A stretch of DNA of 64,000 nucleotides, from positions 1 to 64,000 of the forward strand of contig CAZCNS010000011.1 of NCBI GenBank assembly GCA_964500205.1, given 5' to 3'. Position 1 is the first letter of the stretch; the number at the start of each line of letters is the position of its first letter. Source of the stretch: UBA10329 sp964500205 (GTDB lineage: Bacteria; Bacteroidota; Bacteroidia; UBA10329). The translations under genes were made by a program, and so were the position numbers. Positions 1 through 8,268 of this stretch are shown one piece after another. The notes beneath the pieces are model-generated. The model was not told the origin of the DNA. It did not search any database and saw only the letters and a list, made by a program, of their open reading frames with translations.

Positions 1-1600
1 TGTTCAGCACGATGACCACCATGCCCTCCGGCCCCACGAGGGTGCGGGCCAGCGCATCCTCATTGCTCGTAACCGTTCCTGTGAGCACAGGTTCACCGTA
101 TAGGCAGAGGTTGCGGATCAGCTTCCATTCCTTGAAGCAGGTGACGCCCTCATTCCATTGCTCTGGAAAACTCGTGGCCGTGTTGCTCTGCGCCACGAAG
201 TATTCGAGTCCCTTCGCACCTGCCATGAAATGCGCCCAGAACTGATAGTTGATGGCCGCAGGATGGGCCTGATGGTCCCAGACGCTTCCCGCGAGCTGCA
301 CCCAGCTCCAGTTCCTGCGCGGCTCGGTGTTCCACTTGAGCACATCACTGTACTCCAGTGCCTCCTCGGCCTCCGACATGCGGCCCACCACAGGCACATT
401 GGTCAGCGGGATCACATTGGGTGCGCTTGGGGCAGCGTAGTGGTCCATGCCCACGATGTCGGTATAGTAGCCGTAGCGCTGGTATTTCTTCTGCACCGCG
501 AGGTTGACATAAGTGTTCGTGGTGGGGTCGTTGTCACGGTACGCCTTGGCCTTGAGCAGTTGCTGATCGATGGGCTTGCTATTCAGGTCTGGCTCATCAT
601 CCACACTCCACACCTTGATGAATCCTTGCTGACCGAGGTTTTGTATCTCGCTCGCAGGAAAATCGGCATCGAACGGGTCACCGAAACTCGGTTCTCGAAT
701 CGTACTGATGTGATAGCGCTGGGAGCCATCGGCCATGAAATTGGGATTGCCAGGGCCGTGCAGCATCTCCACGCCTATCCTGCGCAGCCGCTTGCGGCCT
801 TCCTCGTTCTCGGGGTTCAGTCCGCTGCTGTGCCACGAGCCGATGGGCAGGTCGGGCGACACCACGCGGATGCCGGCCGAGACCCAGTGCGTCTGACCAT
901 TGAAAATGCCCCCCACCACATACTGCAGCCGGATCGCCAGCGGGGCGGTCCTGCTCAGGTCGAGTGCTGCAGTGATGTCGTAGATGCCCATTTCCCCGGG
1001 ATCAAGGCCCGTGCTCTCATCCAATGAGGAGAAAGTGCCATCGGTAGTGACATCAAACCATTGATCATTGATAAAGACGCCCTGCACATCCGCATACTCA
1101 TCCCCATCATTCCGCAGATACAGGAAAAGCGTCTCCCCGTCCTGAGATGGGATGGCATTCGCCAGCCTTACAGCGGGTGTTTCGAGGGCGGGGATGAAGA
1201 TGCTGTCCCTTGCACCATTGATGGAATGCACCACCACACTCACTGCATCACCCTCTGCGAGCGGGACTTCCACGCCTTTGATGGTGACGGTGCTCATCTG
1301 TCCGTTGCTGTCGTCCATCACCGGAGGCCACACGAGCCATCCGTCAGGAACGACCATCTCCCCTGCCCCATTGTACACCGTGATGCTATCGATGCCATCA
1401 GGCTCATCGTCAGTATTCTGAACGAATACGTACAACACACCGCCATTGTCCACAGTTGCCGGGTCACCCTCAAGCACACCGTACTTCTGCCCCACTACCG
1501 CACGGTGAAAACTGCTTCCGTCAGCGATGCTGACGGACTGGCCATGGGCAGCTGCGACCGTACCGAAGAGGATGGAAAATGCGATGGATGCGTTTCTCAT
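1..1600 (-). CDS. Secreted protein with glycoside-hydrolase-like barrel (3' end off window)
   Basis: About 533 residues are visible from an ATG at 1598-1600; the frame is open to the window edge, so the C-terminus is missing. The start has a signal peptide (MRNASIAFSILFG, then an Ala-rich cleavage region ending in GQS), so the product is probably exported. Residues ~20-230 read as beta-strand-rich repeats. From ~240 the pattern resembles a TIM-barrel glycosidase-like domain, with an acidic motif WSVDDEPDL near residue 330 and an aromatic segment YQFWAHFMAGAKGLEYF near 450. The acidic pair could be catalytic, but I cannot place it in a GH family. Tandem array 1 lies just upstream of its start. 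A non-enzymatic sugar-binding or surface role is possible. The reading frame is convincing; the function is only inferred. Confidence 0.6.
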   Translation of the reverse strand, partial: MRNASIAFSILFGTVAAAHGQSVSIADGSSFHRAVVGQKYGVLEGDPATVDNGGVLYVFVQNTDDEPDGIDSITVYNGAGEMVVPDGWLVWPPVMDDSNGQMSTVTIKGVEVPLAEGDAVSVVVHSINGARDSIFIPALETPAVRLANAIPSQDGETLFLYLRNDGDEYADVQGVFINDQWFDVTTDGTFSSLDESTGLDPGEMGIYDITAALDLSRTAPLAIRLQYVVGGIFNGQTHWVSAGIRVVSPDLPIGSWHSSGLNPENEEGRKRLRRIGVEMLHGPGNPNFMADGSQRYHISTIREPSFGDPFDADFPASEIQNLGQQGFIKVWSVDDEPDLNSKPIDQQLLKAKAYRDNDPTTNTYVNLAVQKKYQRYGYYTDIVGMDHYAAPSAPNVIPLTNVPVVGRMSEAEEALEYSDVLKWNTEPRRNWSWVQLAGSVWDHQAHPAAINYQFWAHFMAGAKGLEYFVAQSNTATSFPEQWNEGVTCFKEWKLIRNLCLYGEPVLTGTVTSNEDALARTLVGPEGMVVIVLN

Positions 1601-1680
1601 GTTCTCGCCATTTATGATAAGTTCATTCAGGGATGCATATACAGAAGCGATAGCGCACAGATGTGCGACACCTCCGAACA

Positions 1681-2034
1681 CTTATTCGGAGCCTCCAAAC
1701 TTTTGTGCGGAGCCTCCGAACTTTTGTTTGGTGACAAAAAATAATTGTGCGATGCCTCCAAACTTTTGTGCAGAGCCTCCGAACTTTTGTTTGGTGACAA
1801 AAAATAATTGTGCGATGCCTCCAAACTTTTGTGCAGAGCCTCCGAACTTTTGTTTGGCGACAAAAAACAATTGTGCGATGCCTCCAAACTTTTGTGCGGA
1901 GCCTCCGAACTTTTGTTTGGTGACAAAAAACTTTTGTGCGATGCCTCCAAACTTTTGTTTGGTGACAAAAAACATTTATTCAGAGCCTCCAGACTTTTAT
2001 TCAGCGGGGGAAAACTTATGTTTGGAGTCACCTG
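1681..2034. repeat. Tandem array 1: 63-bp units built from three 21-bp modules
   Basis: The landmark gtgacaaaaa (gcgac in one copy) recurs at 1731, 1794, 1857, 1920 and 1962: four steps of 63, 63, 63 and 42 bp. Each 63-bp unit splits into three 21-mers, two beginning gcctcc[ag]aacttttgt and one gacaaaaaa[tc]aattgtg. The 42-bp step is a unit that lost exactly one 21-mer. Because the period is a multiple of three, several frames on both strands stay open, but no frame has a convincing start or recognisable protein, so I treat it as non-coding. It fills the gap between the stop of the DUF3127 gene (2127) and the start of the barrel protein (1600), both on the minus strand. Confidence 0.9.
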
Positions 2035-2126
2035 CTCAATACCTGAGACGCTGAAAGGTCGTCCCGTGCGCATCAAGTACCGCTGAGACAGACCATTTTC
2101 CATTTTAGCTATCTACTTCCCTTTTC

Positions 2127-2507
2127 TCAAAAAGGAAGGTCGTCCTCTCCGATGTCATCTATAGGTGCGGCTGGGGCAGGAGCGGCCATTGGCTGCGCAG
2201 CCATCGGGTCAAGTGGTTTGGGTATGCTCGGTGCTCCAGCAGCACCGATGTTCTCAATCCTCCACGCCTGAAGATTCACATAATACTTGCCCTGATACTC
2301 GTTGCCACGCACGTTGAAGCTCACTTTGATCTGATCACCCTCCTTGTATTGGTCAAGCAAAGCGACCTTATCCTTGATGACCTCAAACTTCACATCCTGC
2401 GGATACTGTTCCTCTGTGGTGATAACGAACTCACGCTTGGAGAATCCACTGGGGAAGCTCTGTGCGTCAAAAACTACTTTCACTTTTCCATTCAATTCGA
2501 GCGACAT
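2127..2507 (-). CDS. DUF3127 family protein, SSB-like tail
   Basis: 126 residues starting MSLELNGKVKVVFDAQ. The whole chain matches the DUF3127 type, a small OB-fold-like protein common in Bacteroidota and thought to bind single-stranded nucleic acid. A Pro/Ala-rich linker (about residues 95-115) leads to the acidic tip DIGEDDLPF, which resembles the C-terminal tail of single-stranded DNA-binding proteins that recruits partner enzymes. A longer in-frame reading to 2807 exists, but the ATG at 2507 is preferred because the family starts there and a promoter-like TACTTTTG lies 30 bp upstream. The function beyond nucleic-acid binding is unknown. Confidence 0.85.
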   Translation of the reverse strand: MSLELNGKVKVVFDAQSFPSGFSKREFVITTEEQYPQDVKFEVIKDKVALLDQYKEGDQIKVSFNVRGNEYQGKYYVNLQAWRIENIGAAGAPSIPKPLDPMAAQPMAAPAPAAPIDDIGEDDLPF

Positions 2508-2536
2508 GGTACGATTGTTTTTTGATGTTGATTGAG

Positions 2537-2544
2537 CAAAAGTA
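2537..2544 (-). promoter_or_regulatory. Promoter -7 box TACTTTTG for the DUF3127 gene
   Basis: On the minus strand the sequence reads TACTTTTG, a match to the Bacteroidota -7 consensus TAnnTTTG, 30 bp before the chosen ATG at 2507. No clear -33 TTG is visible at the ideal distance. Confidence 0.55.
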
Positions 2545-2689
2545 GCCCCCGAAGCAATTTCTGACAGGAACCATTTGCCCGAAAGTTTCCAACAAAGCAC
2601 CGCAGACCCCTTCACATCATTGGACCGGGGCATGCCCGCACCCCCGATTCGCCAACCTATTTTTACGCCCGTTCCTCTCAGAGAAAACC

Positions 2690-3919
2690 TTGCGCATCCT
2701 CGTTCTGCTGTCTCGTTTCCCCTACCCGCTTGAGCGGGGCGACAAGCTTCGGGCGTTCCATCAGCTGCGCATCCTGAGCCGCGACCACGAGGTGCTGCTC
2801 TGCGCATTGCATGAGGACGAACTGCAACCCGAATGGCTGGATGCCGTGCGCCCCTACTGCAAAGAGCTGCGGACCTTCCGGCTGGGCCGCATCGGGCAGG
2901 TGGCCGAGCTGGCGAAATGCGCCTTTGGACGCAAGCCGTTCCAGGTGGGGTATTTCTTCAATGGCACTGTTAAAAAAGAAGTGGAGCGATTGGCTGCCGA
3001 ATGGAAACCCGATGCGATCTATTGCCAACTGTTGCGCACCGCGCCCTACGTGGAGGGTATTCAAGGCATACCGAAGGTCATCGACTTTCAGGATGCCTTT
3101 GCCAAGGGCATGGAGCGCAGACTGGAGACCGACCCTTGGTATATGCGACCGCTGATCCGCTCGGAAATGAGGCGATTGGCGGAATATGAGCCACAGGTGT
3201 TCGCGCAGTTCGATGCCGCCACCATCATTAGCGAGCAGGACCGCGAACAGCTTTCATTCTCAGGGAAGGAGCATGTCCGGATTGTTCGGAACGGTGTTGA
3301 GATAGAACATTTCACCCCATCCGAGAAACCCAAGACCGAAGATGTGCTCTTCGCTGGCAACATGGGTTACCCTCCCAACGTGGAGGCAGGCGTGCTGCTG
3401 GCCAATGAGGTGATGCCTATGGTCTGGGGGCAGGTTCCTGGGGCGCGACTCATGTTGGCAGGGGCGCGGCCCACGTTTCAGGTGCGTCAACTTCAAAATG
3501 ACCGCATCACAGTGACAGGCTGGGTGGACGACATGCGCGACTGCTACGCCCAAGCTCGGGTGTTCGTGGCTCCGATGTTCATCGGCACGGGCCTTCAGAA
3601 CAAGCTGCTGGAGGCCATGGCCATGCGTCTGCCGTGCATCACCACGCCATTGGCAAACAACGCCCTCGGTGCCCAGCCAGACAAGGAAGTGCTGATAGCC
3701 GAGACCGCTGAGGAGTTCGCCTCGGCCATTCTACTGCTATTGAACGATACTGGTCGCGCCAAGGAGCTGGCCGAGAACGGTCACCGGTTCATCAGCGAAA
3801 GATTCGGCTGGGACGCACAGACAGAGCCGCTGCTGCAGTTGTTGGAAGAGGTTGTGGCGGATGATGATAGGCGTCAAGACGACTTGCACAACAGACGTGC
3901 GCCAGCAAACGGTCAATAG
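2690..3919 (+). CDS. GT4-type glycosyltransferase
   Basis: 409 residues. The N-terminus (MRILVLLSRFPYPLERGDKL) is the usual opening of a GT-B glycosyltransferase of the GT4 type that moves a sugar from a nucleotide-sugar donor. The C-terminal Rossmann half holds the segment FIGTGLQNKLLEAMAMRLPC (near residue 300), the acidic-residue donor-binding loop of this family, and VLFAGNMGYPPNVEA, where the second domain begins. The start codon is TTG at 2690; no ATG is better placed. The last ~20 residues are polar and unlike the family, and the stop overlaps the convergent toxin gene by 7 bp, so the 3' end may have been altered by arrival of the toxin-antitoxin pair. The acceptor is unknown; cell-surface polysaccharide is likely. 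Confidence 0.85.
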   Translation: MRILVLLSRFPYPLERGDKLRAFHQLRILSRDHEVLLCALHEDELQPEWLDAVRPYCKELRTFRLGRIGQVAELAKCAFGRKPFQVGYFFNGTVKKEVERLAAEWKPDAIYCQLLRTAPYVEGIQGIPKVIDFQDAFAKGMERRLETDPWYMRPLIRSEMRRLAEYEPQVFAQFDAATIISEQDREQLSFSGKEHVRIVRNGVEIEHFTPSEKPKTEDVLFAGNMGYPPNVEAGVLLANEVMPMVWGQVPGARLMLAGARPTFQVRQLQNDRITVTGWVDDMRDCYAQARVFVAPMFIGTGLQNKLLEAMAMRLPCITTPLANNALGAQPDKEVLIAETAEEFASAILLLLNDTGRAKELAENGHRFISERFGWDAQTEPLLQLLEEVVADDDRRQDDLHNRRAPANGQ

Positions 3920-4185
3920 ACCTCCTCGTGCGAGCCAATGTCCACGAGCAAGGCCGCTTTTCCATTGTCTTTGAAGGAGAACACCACGCGGCAGTCTTCA
4001 TCCACAGAGAACGCCCACAGACCGGCAAGTCGTCCTGTGAGCCTGTGTGTCCTCAGCACCGGATGGAACGGATTTTCCCCGAACAGGGAGATGGTTTCCC
4101 AAAAGGAAACTTTTAGTGTCCCACTCGATCGGATGCACTCACGGTAGCTCTTCGTGAACCCTTTGCCCCAGACCACATCAATCAC
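3913..4185 (-). CDS. Toxin of a type II TA pair, RelE/YafQ-like
   Basis: About 90 residues from a GTG at 4183-4185 that overlaps the last codons of the antitoxin gene; an ATG at 4221 would give a 102-residue form. The sequence shows the family's pattern: a basic N-terminal helix (GKGFTKSYRECIRSS), then NPFHPVLRTHRLTGRLAGLW, then DCRVVF and a C-terminal DIGSHEEVY. The conserved His and Arg residues fit RelE/YafQ-type mRNA interferases, which cleave mRNA at the ribosome when the antitoxin is degraded. It is the downstream gene of the pair. Activity is inferred from family membership. Confidence 0.8.
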   Translation of the reverse strand: MIDVVWGKGFTKSYRECIRSSGTLKVSFWETISLFGENPFHPVLRTHRLTGRLAGLWAFSVDEDCRVVFSFKDNGKAALLVDIGSHEEVY

Positions 4186-4393
4186 CTTCAAGGTCTTTTT
4201 GGAGGTCTGCCACAGAGCCACGCCTCACCTTGCCATCTTGAAATTCCCGCTCTGCCTTGCAGGCCGCAGCGGCAATAGCATTACGTCTGTCCTCAATGCG
4301 GGCACGACCAATGATATCCGCAGCCATTTCCCGTTCCTTGGGAGAGAGCGCATTAAAATCTGCTATAACAGAATTAACATCAGGCCGAGGCAT
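4178..4393 (-). CDS. Antitoxin partner of the RelE/YafQ-like toxin
   Basis: 71 residues (MPRPDVNSVIADFNALSPKE...). Helical, charged and small, with the gene directly upstream of and overlapping the toxin, as expected for a translationally coupled antitoxin. I see no classical ribbon-helix-helix signature, so the DNA-binding type is open. The C-terminal half (KAEREFQDGKVRRGSVADLQ) probably wraps the toxin. Called mainly from position. Confidence 0.7.
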   Translation of the reverse strand: MPRPDVNSVIADFNALSPKEREMAADIIGRARIEDRRNAIAAAACKAEREFQDGKVRRGSVADLQKDLEGD

Positions 4394-4520
4394 GGCATTG
4401 ATTTTAGAGTGATGTCAAAGATATGGAAATCGTAAATCCCGCATCAGACCGACCCTGACAAGTCGGAACCGGGCGGAGTCAGAGATACATGAGCGCAGGG
4501 AACACTGCCCCAAGCTACCC

Positions 4521-5156
4521 TCACTCAATGTGGTAGGCTTCCAGTTCCCTTTCCTGATAGACGCATCCGCCTTGCGCGGAATACCAATACGTTGCACGTA
4601 CAAGCCCGACCCCATGGGCGAACTGACTGTGCATCACTCCGATCGTGTCCGTGCAATATCCAATCGGCTCTCTGAATTGATGTCCCCTGAAATCCATGGT
4701 CTGAAAACTTCCAGCAGGCACCACTGTCGGATTCTCGTCCTCAAAAAGCTGCCAGAACCGAACGAGTTCGCCTTCCCAGAAAAAGTGGTTGAAGGTGTCG
4801 GTGAAATTCAATTCAGGAAGGACTATTCTCCCATTGTGATCCACAAGAAAACCTGCTGAATCGCGAAGTCCGAAAGATTGAATCGAGTTGACCGATAGCA
4901 GCAATGAACCTTCCAACTGGGTATAGGTGTTACCTCCCTGTTCAAATACTCCGGTAACCCTAAGCGTATCCCTGCCAAGCAGAATGTCACCTGAAATTGA
5001 ATCACGTTTAGTGACTGAGTAGGCCCACCAACTTCCTTCTGTCAGCGGCATGTAGGCCAGCAGGCTTGAATCATTCTCGGTGGTCAAAGGGTCTTCTGAG
5101 CAGGAAGTGCTCAACGTCACGATGGCAATCAGCAGAACTGGCAGTCTCATCAACAT
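4521..5156 (-). CDS. Lipoprotein of unknown function
   Basis: 211 residues. A short hydrophobic leader ends in a lipobox (IVTLSTSC), so the mature protein is anchored to a membrane through Cys. The rest is a small beta-rich domain with many aromatic residues (LTEGSWWAYSVTKRDS near residue 40; NHFFWEGELVRFWQLFEDEN near 125). The opening resembles the many Bacteroidota lipoproteins of the PLTxGNxWxY kind, whose function is unknown. Two Met codons, two apart, could start it (5156 or 5150). It has no operon partner: array 2 lies upstream and the toxin-antitoxin pair downstream. Confidence 0.75.
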   Translation of the reverse strand: MLMRLPVLLIAIVTLSTSCSEDPLTTENDSSLLAYMPLTEGSWWAYSVTKRDSISGDILLGRDTLRVTGVFEQGGNTYTQLEGSLLLSVNSIQSFGLRDSAGFLVDHNGRIVLPELNFTDTFNHFFWEGELVRFWQLFEDENPTVVPAGSFQTMDFRGHQFREPIGYCTDTIGVMHSQFAHGVGLVRATYWYSAQGGCVYQERELEAYHIE

Positions 5157-5250
5157 GGCTTCATTTTGTAACTGACTGGTAACGGAAAAAGTACGGGTAT
5201 ATTGCCTACCGAACTCTGACCGCAGTCGAAGACCCTGTCGGGGTTATCAC

Positions 5251-5570
5251 GACAGCAACCAAACGGAGGTCAAAATGGCCGCTGACAGGTCTGGCAACGG
5301 CCAAATGGAGGTCGAAATGGCCTCTGACAGGTCTGGCAACGGCCATACGGAGGTCGAAATGGCCGCTGTCATGTCTGGCAACGGCCATACGGAGGTCGAA
5401 ATGGCCGCTGTCATGTCTGGCAACGGCCATACGGAGGTCGAAATGGCATCTGACAGGTCTGGCAACGGCCATACGGAGGTCGCAATAGCCATTGTCAGGT
5501 CTGGCAACGGCCATACGGAGGCCCAAATGGCCTCTGACAGGTCGGGCAACGGCCAGATGGAAATCACAAC
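5251..5570. repeat. Tandem array 2: 42-bp units made of two 21-bp modules
   Basis: ggcaac recurs at 5293, 5335, 5377, 5419, 5461, 5503 and 5545, an exact 42-bp step, with a degenerate 39-bp unit at the left end. Each unit is two 21-mers, ggcaacggccatacggaggt plus one base, then gaaatggccgctgtcatgtc plus one base. Copies differ by point changes only. Frames are open on both strands through the array, a consequence of the period, but none shows a credible protein. It sits 70-75 bp beyond the stop of the alpha/beta hydrolase and upstream of the lipoprotein. Confidence 0.9.
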
Positions 5571-5643
5571 GGAGTCTGCCGACTGCTTGTTTTGAGGAAA
5601 TGCTGCCAAGAAGAGGATAGTCTCACCCGTCTCGATACCTGAA

Positions 5644-6498
5644 TCAACTTTTTCCAAACACCGTGACCACCCCATCCACTGCCCTCACCGTGTCCTCAGG
5701 AAGAGCATCCGATGTCCAAGGGTGACGACCACCGAGCACGTGGTCACCGCCCTCGATGAGCAGCAACTCAGAGGCGGGGCAGGCGGCATGAAGCCGCTCG
5801 GCATCGGAGGCAGGCACAGTGGTATCGGCCGTGCCGTGGATGAACAGCGCGGGCACGGAGATGCGTTGGCAGCATTGCACCAGATCGAAACGGTCGCGGT
5901 TGCGCTCGTAATCCTCCACGATCTGGAAATACATGGGCAACTGCTGCCCCGTGCGCGAATTGACCACGTGCGTCACGCCCGTACGCTGCCATTCGGTGCG
6001 GTCCTGCGCGGTGCGGCCCATGTCGCCCAGTGCGCAAAGGGTGGCGAGGCCCTTCACACGACTTTCCTCTGCTGCCTTCACGATGACGGCCGCCCCTCCC
6101 CTGCTGTGACCGAGCAGGAAGAAGCCGCTGCGGTTTATCGGGGCATCGGGAAAGAGGGTGCCATCACTCAAAGCATCGAGCACCTTGCCGAGGTCGTCCT
6201 GCTCGTGGCTGAAGTTGTTGCGACCGAAGGCCTCTGGGTCGGCATGGTCGTTTGGGACTTCTGGCGTGGTGCCGCCCAGCGCGAAGTTGAAACTGACGAA
6301 CGCGAAGCCCCGTCTGGCAAATTCTTCGCCCATCAGCGGCCAATGTCCCCAGTCCTTGAAGCCCTTGAAGCCGTGGACGAACACAATGACGGGAGCACGT
6401 TCCGAACCTTCTGCAAGACGAAGGTCAATGGGCATGGGCCTATTTTCGGCCCCGTGTACAATTCCTGAAACAGTTATCGTTTCTGCGCGTTTTTCCAT
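5644..6498 (-). CDS. Alpha/beta hydrolase
   Basis: 284 residues from the ATG at 6498. Family signs: oxyanion-hole segment VIVFVHGFKGFKDWG near residue 37, nucleophile elbow GHSRGG (near 135, Ser in G-x-S-x-G), a C-terminal acid in HGTADTTVPASDAE and His in IEGGDHVLGGRH. Together these give a complete Ser-Asp-His triad. It is a soluble esterase- or dienelactone-hydrolase-like enzyme with unknown substrate. The frame extends further upstream, but ATG 6498 keeps it clear of the divergent gene starting at 6515; 6516 is the alternative. Confidence 0.85.
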   Translation of the reverse strand: MEKRAETITVSGIVHGAENRPMPIDLRLAEGSERAPVIVFVHGFKGFKDWGHWPLMGEEFARRGFAFVSFNFALGGTTPEVPNDHADPEAFGRNNFSHEQDDLGKVLDALSDGTLFPDAPINRSGFFLLGHSRGGAAVIVKAAEESRVKGLATLCALGDMGRTAQDRTEWQRTGVTHVVNSRTGQQLPMYFQIVEDYERNRDRFDLVQCCQRISVPALFIHGTADTTVPASDAERLHAACPASELLLIEGGDHVLGGRHPWTSDALPEDTVRAVDGVVTVFGKS

Positions 6499-6514
6499 TG
6501 CCCAAAGAAATGTC

Positions 6515-7057
6515 ATGCGCCTCTTGATTCCAACCTTGATACTGATGATGGTCGCTGCTGCGACCGCCACCGCCCAGCCCGATGACTGCAAGGACTGCAT
6601 CATTTGGCAGGCCGACCGACCGCTCACGTGGGACGATTTCAAGGCAAAATCACAGGCATCATCGCCCAACAAGGCCATGACCGATAGCGGAATGAGTATC
6701 GCGTTCAGTTGCGAGAACAACGTGGCCGACATCACCCTGTTGTGCTACTTCCGTCCTTCCAAGAGCTGGACAAAAACCCGTGAAAGTGATCGTCTGTTGA
6801 CCCACGAGCAACTGCACTTCGACATTACCGAACTTTTCACACGGAAACTGAGAAAAACCCTCTCGGAGATGGACGCAGACTGCGAGAAGATGCACCGCGC
6901 CATCGGGAAGATCTATGATAGCAACTACAACGAGCTGCTCCGTTATCAGCAACAGTATGACCGCGAGACGCAGCACAGCATCAAAGAGGAAGAGCAGTTG
7001 CGCTGGGAGAAGAAGGTCCAGGAGGAATTAAAAGCACTTTCGAACTATTCCTCCTGA
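6515..7057 (+). CDS. DUF922 family protein, secreted, putative Zn-protease-like
   Basis: 180 residues. A signal peptide (MRLLIPTLILMMVAAATATA) precedes a domain with the opening RPLTWDDFKAK and the motif LLTHEQLHFDITELF near residue 106, typical of DUF922, a family considered to have a metalloprotease-like fold. Here the motif is H-E-Q-L-H, keeping the two His and the Glu of HExxH, so zinc binding is plausible. The C-terminus is a charged helix. The frame is open far upstream, but the signal peptide fixes the start. Divergent from the hydrolase gene, with only 16 bp between the starts. Confidence 0.8.
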   Translation: MRLLIPTLILMMVAAATATAQPDDCKDCIIWQADRPLTWDDFKAKSQASSPNKAMTDSGMSIAFSCENNVADITLLCYFRPSKSWTKTRESDRLLTHEQLHFDITELFTRKLRKTLSEMDADCEKMHRAIGKIYDSNYNELLRYQQQYDRETQHSIKEEEQLRWEKKVQEELKALSNYSS

Positions 7058-7114
7058 CGTGTCGGGACAGTTGTCAATGCGTTCCTTTGCAGCTCACTGA
7101 GAAACAGGCTCCCC

Positions 7115-7594
7115 ATGATACAACGCATCCAGACCGTTTTTCTCGCTGTAGCCGCAATGCTGTTGGCTACAACTATGATTTTCGGGCTTCCGCTGATCAC
7201 CATTTCCACCCCGGAAGGAATCTACAGATTACTGCCCGATGCGGTGTATCTCAACGGGGAGAAGGTGCTGATGACCTATGCCGTGCTGGCCTCGGTGACG
7301 GTGGGACTGTTGCTTTGCTTCTACGCGATCATGCAATACAAGAACCGAAAATTTCAGATGAACCTTGTAAAGGTATCTGTGCTTTCGCAGCTCATATTCG
7401 TAGTGATGGTGTTCTTGTATCATGACCGGGTGAACGACCTCGCCACCGAAGGATTGGCAGATGGGGCGGCTGTATCAGCAAATTTCAGCCCGATACTCTC
7501 CGCACCCGTGGTGGCCATTTTCCTCTGCATGTTGGCGATCAGGTCCATCAAAAAAGATGAGGCATTGGTGCGCTCCGCAGACCGCCTTCGCTGA
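7115..7594 (+). CDS. DUF4293 family membrane protein
   Basis: 159 residues starting MIQRIQTVFLAVAAMLLATT, the signature opening of DUF4293, a Bacteroidota membrane family of unknown function. Four hydrophobic segments are visible at about residues 5-25, 52-72, 88-105 and 128-145. It ends one base before the stop of the convergent ABA4-like gene. Confidence 0.85.
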   Translation: MIQRIQTVFLAVAAMLLATTMIFGLPLITISTPEGIYRLLPDAVYLNGEKVLMTYAVLASVTVGLLLCFYAIMQYKNRKFQMNLVKVSVLSQLIFVVMVFLYHDRVNDLATEGLADGAAVSANFSPILSAPVVAIFLCMLAIRSIKKDEALVRSADRLR

Positions 7595-7595
7595 T

Positions 7596-8021
7596 TCAGT
7601 TCAGCCAACCCGACCGCAGGTGAAGCCAGCGGATAGAAAGGTAAGACATCAGGCCAACAGGGCCGAGCATTAGGGTGAGTACCAATGAGGGGATGATCAG
7701 CAGGTGCAGAATAGCCTTTCGCCCAGCATCGCGAACCATCCATGCCCCGATGAAAAGGTCGAATGCCAGATAATGCACCCATCCGAGCAGCAGCACACCA
7801 TCATTCAGGAATCCGGTGCGCACATCGGCCAATGAAGACATGCCCCCCTCACCTCCCCAAGTGGTGACCAGCAGCCAGAGGTAGAATCCACCGAGCAGGA
7901 ACGGATACAGGTATGAATGTGCCACCAAGCGTGTGACCCTGGAATTTGGCGCAAACATCAACAGCAGCCAAGCAGGCATGACCGAGGCATTGGCGATGAT
8001 GAAAAGCTGCTCGAAACTCAT
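7596..8021 (-). CDS. ABA4-like (DUF4281) membrane protein
   Basis: 141 residues with four likely membrane helices. The stretch GWVHYLAFDLFIGAWMVRDA near residue 80 is the hallmark of the ABA4-like family. In plants ABA4 acts in neoxanthin formation; the bacterial members are uncharacterised. The start ATG at 8021 overlaps the stop of the upstream pterin dehydratase gene by 4 bp, so the two are translationally coupled. Confidence 0.8.
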   Translation of the reverse strand: MSFEQLFIIANASVMPAWLLLMFAPNSRVTRLVAHSYLYPFLLGGFYLWLLVTTWGGEGGMSSLADVRTGFLNDGVLLLGWVHYLAFDLFIGAWMVRDAGRKAILHLLIIPSLVLTLMLGPVGLMSYLSIRWLHLRSGWLN

Positions 8022-8254
8022 CCGTGAAAAATGCTCTCAATGATGGCTGCAAGCTCGCGGTCGCGACTGGTCACCACGTTTCCTGCATCGTGAGTGGTGA
8101 GGCGTATCTCCACGCGGTTGTGGCAATTGGTCCAGTCGGGATGGTGATTCATCCGTTCGGCCACGAGTGCCACGCGGGTCATGAACCCGAAGGCCTGAGT
8201 GAAGTCATCAAACTCGAATGTACCTATGAGGCTACCGTCTTTCTCTGTCCACAT
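8018..8254 (-). CDS. phhB: 4a-hydroxytetrahydrobiopterin dehydratase (PCD/DCoH)
   Basis: 78 residues, a short but complete-looking member. The family motif is present: ERMNHHPDWTN (E-x3-H-H-P) near residue 33, a second aromatic/His run, and a late Asp in TSRDRELA. These form the active site that dehydrates the pterin carbinolamine made by aromatic amino-acid hydroxylases. No hydroxylase gene lies in the window, so its substrate source is elsewhere, or it has another role. Coupled by a 4-bp overlap to the ABA4-like gene. Confidence 0.85.
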   Translation of the reverse strand: MWTEKDGSLIGTFEFDDFTQAFGFMTRVALVAERMNHHPDWTNCHNRVEIRLTTHDAGNVVTSRDRELAAIIESIFHG

Positions 8255-8268
8255 GGATCTTCAGTATT

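Noticed and set aside
158..1027. 289-codon plus-strand frame at the left edge
   Set aside because: Antisense to the secreted barrel protein, which has a signal peptide and runs continuously off the window.
1681..2034. Arrays 1 to 3 as CRISPR arrays
   Set aside because: Units are contiguous without variable spacers, the repeats are too short and not conserved as separate elements, and no cas genes are present.
1527..2103. Repeat-rich open frames on both strands through array 1 as a repeat protein
   Set aside because: Open frames occur in several phases because the period is divisible by three; no signal peptide, ribosome site or conserved start supports one of them.
3913..4520. Duplicated gene end around the RelE-type pair
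   Set aside because: No second copy of the glycosyltransferase 3' end was seen upstream of the antitoxin.
5206..5675. Array 2 as a coding region
   Set aside because: Same reason as array 1: frames on both strands are open, none with a credible start or domain.
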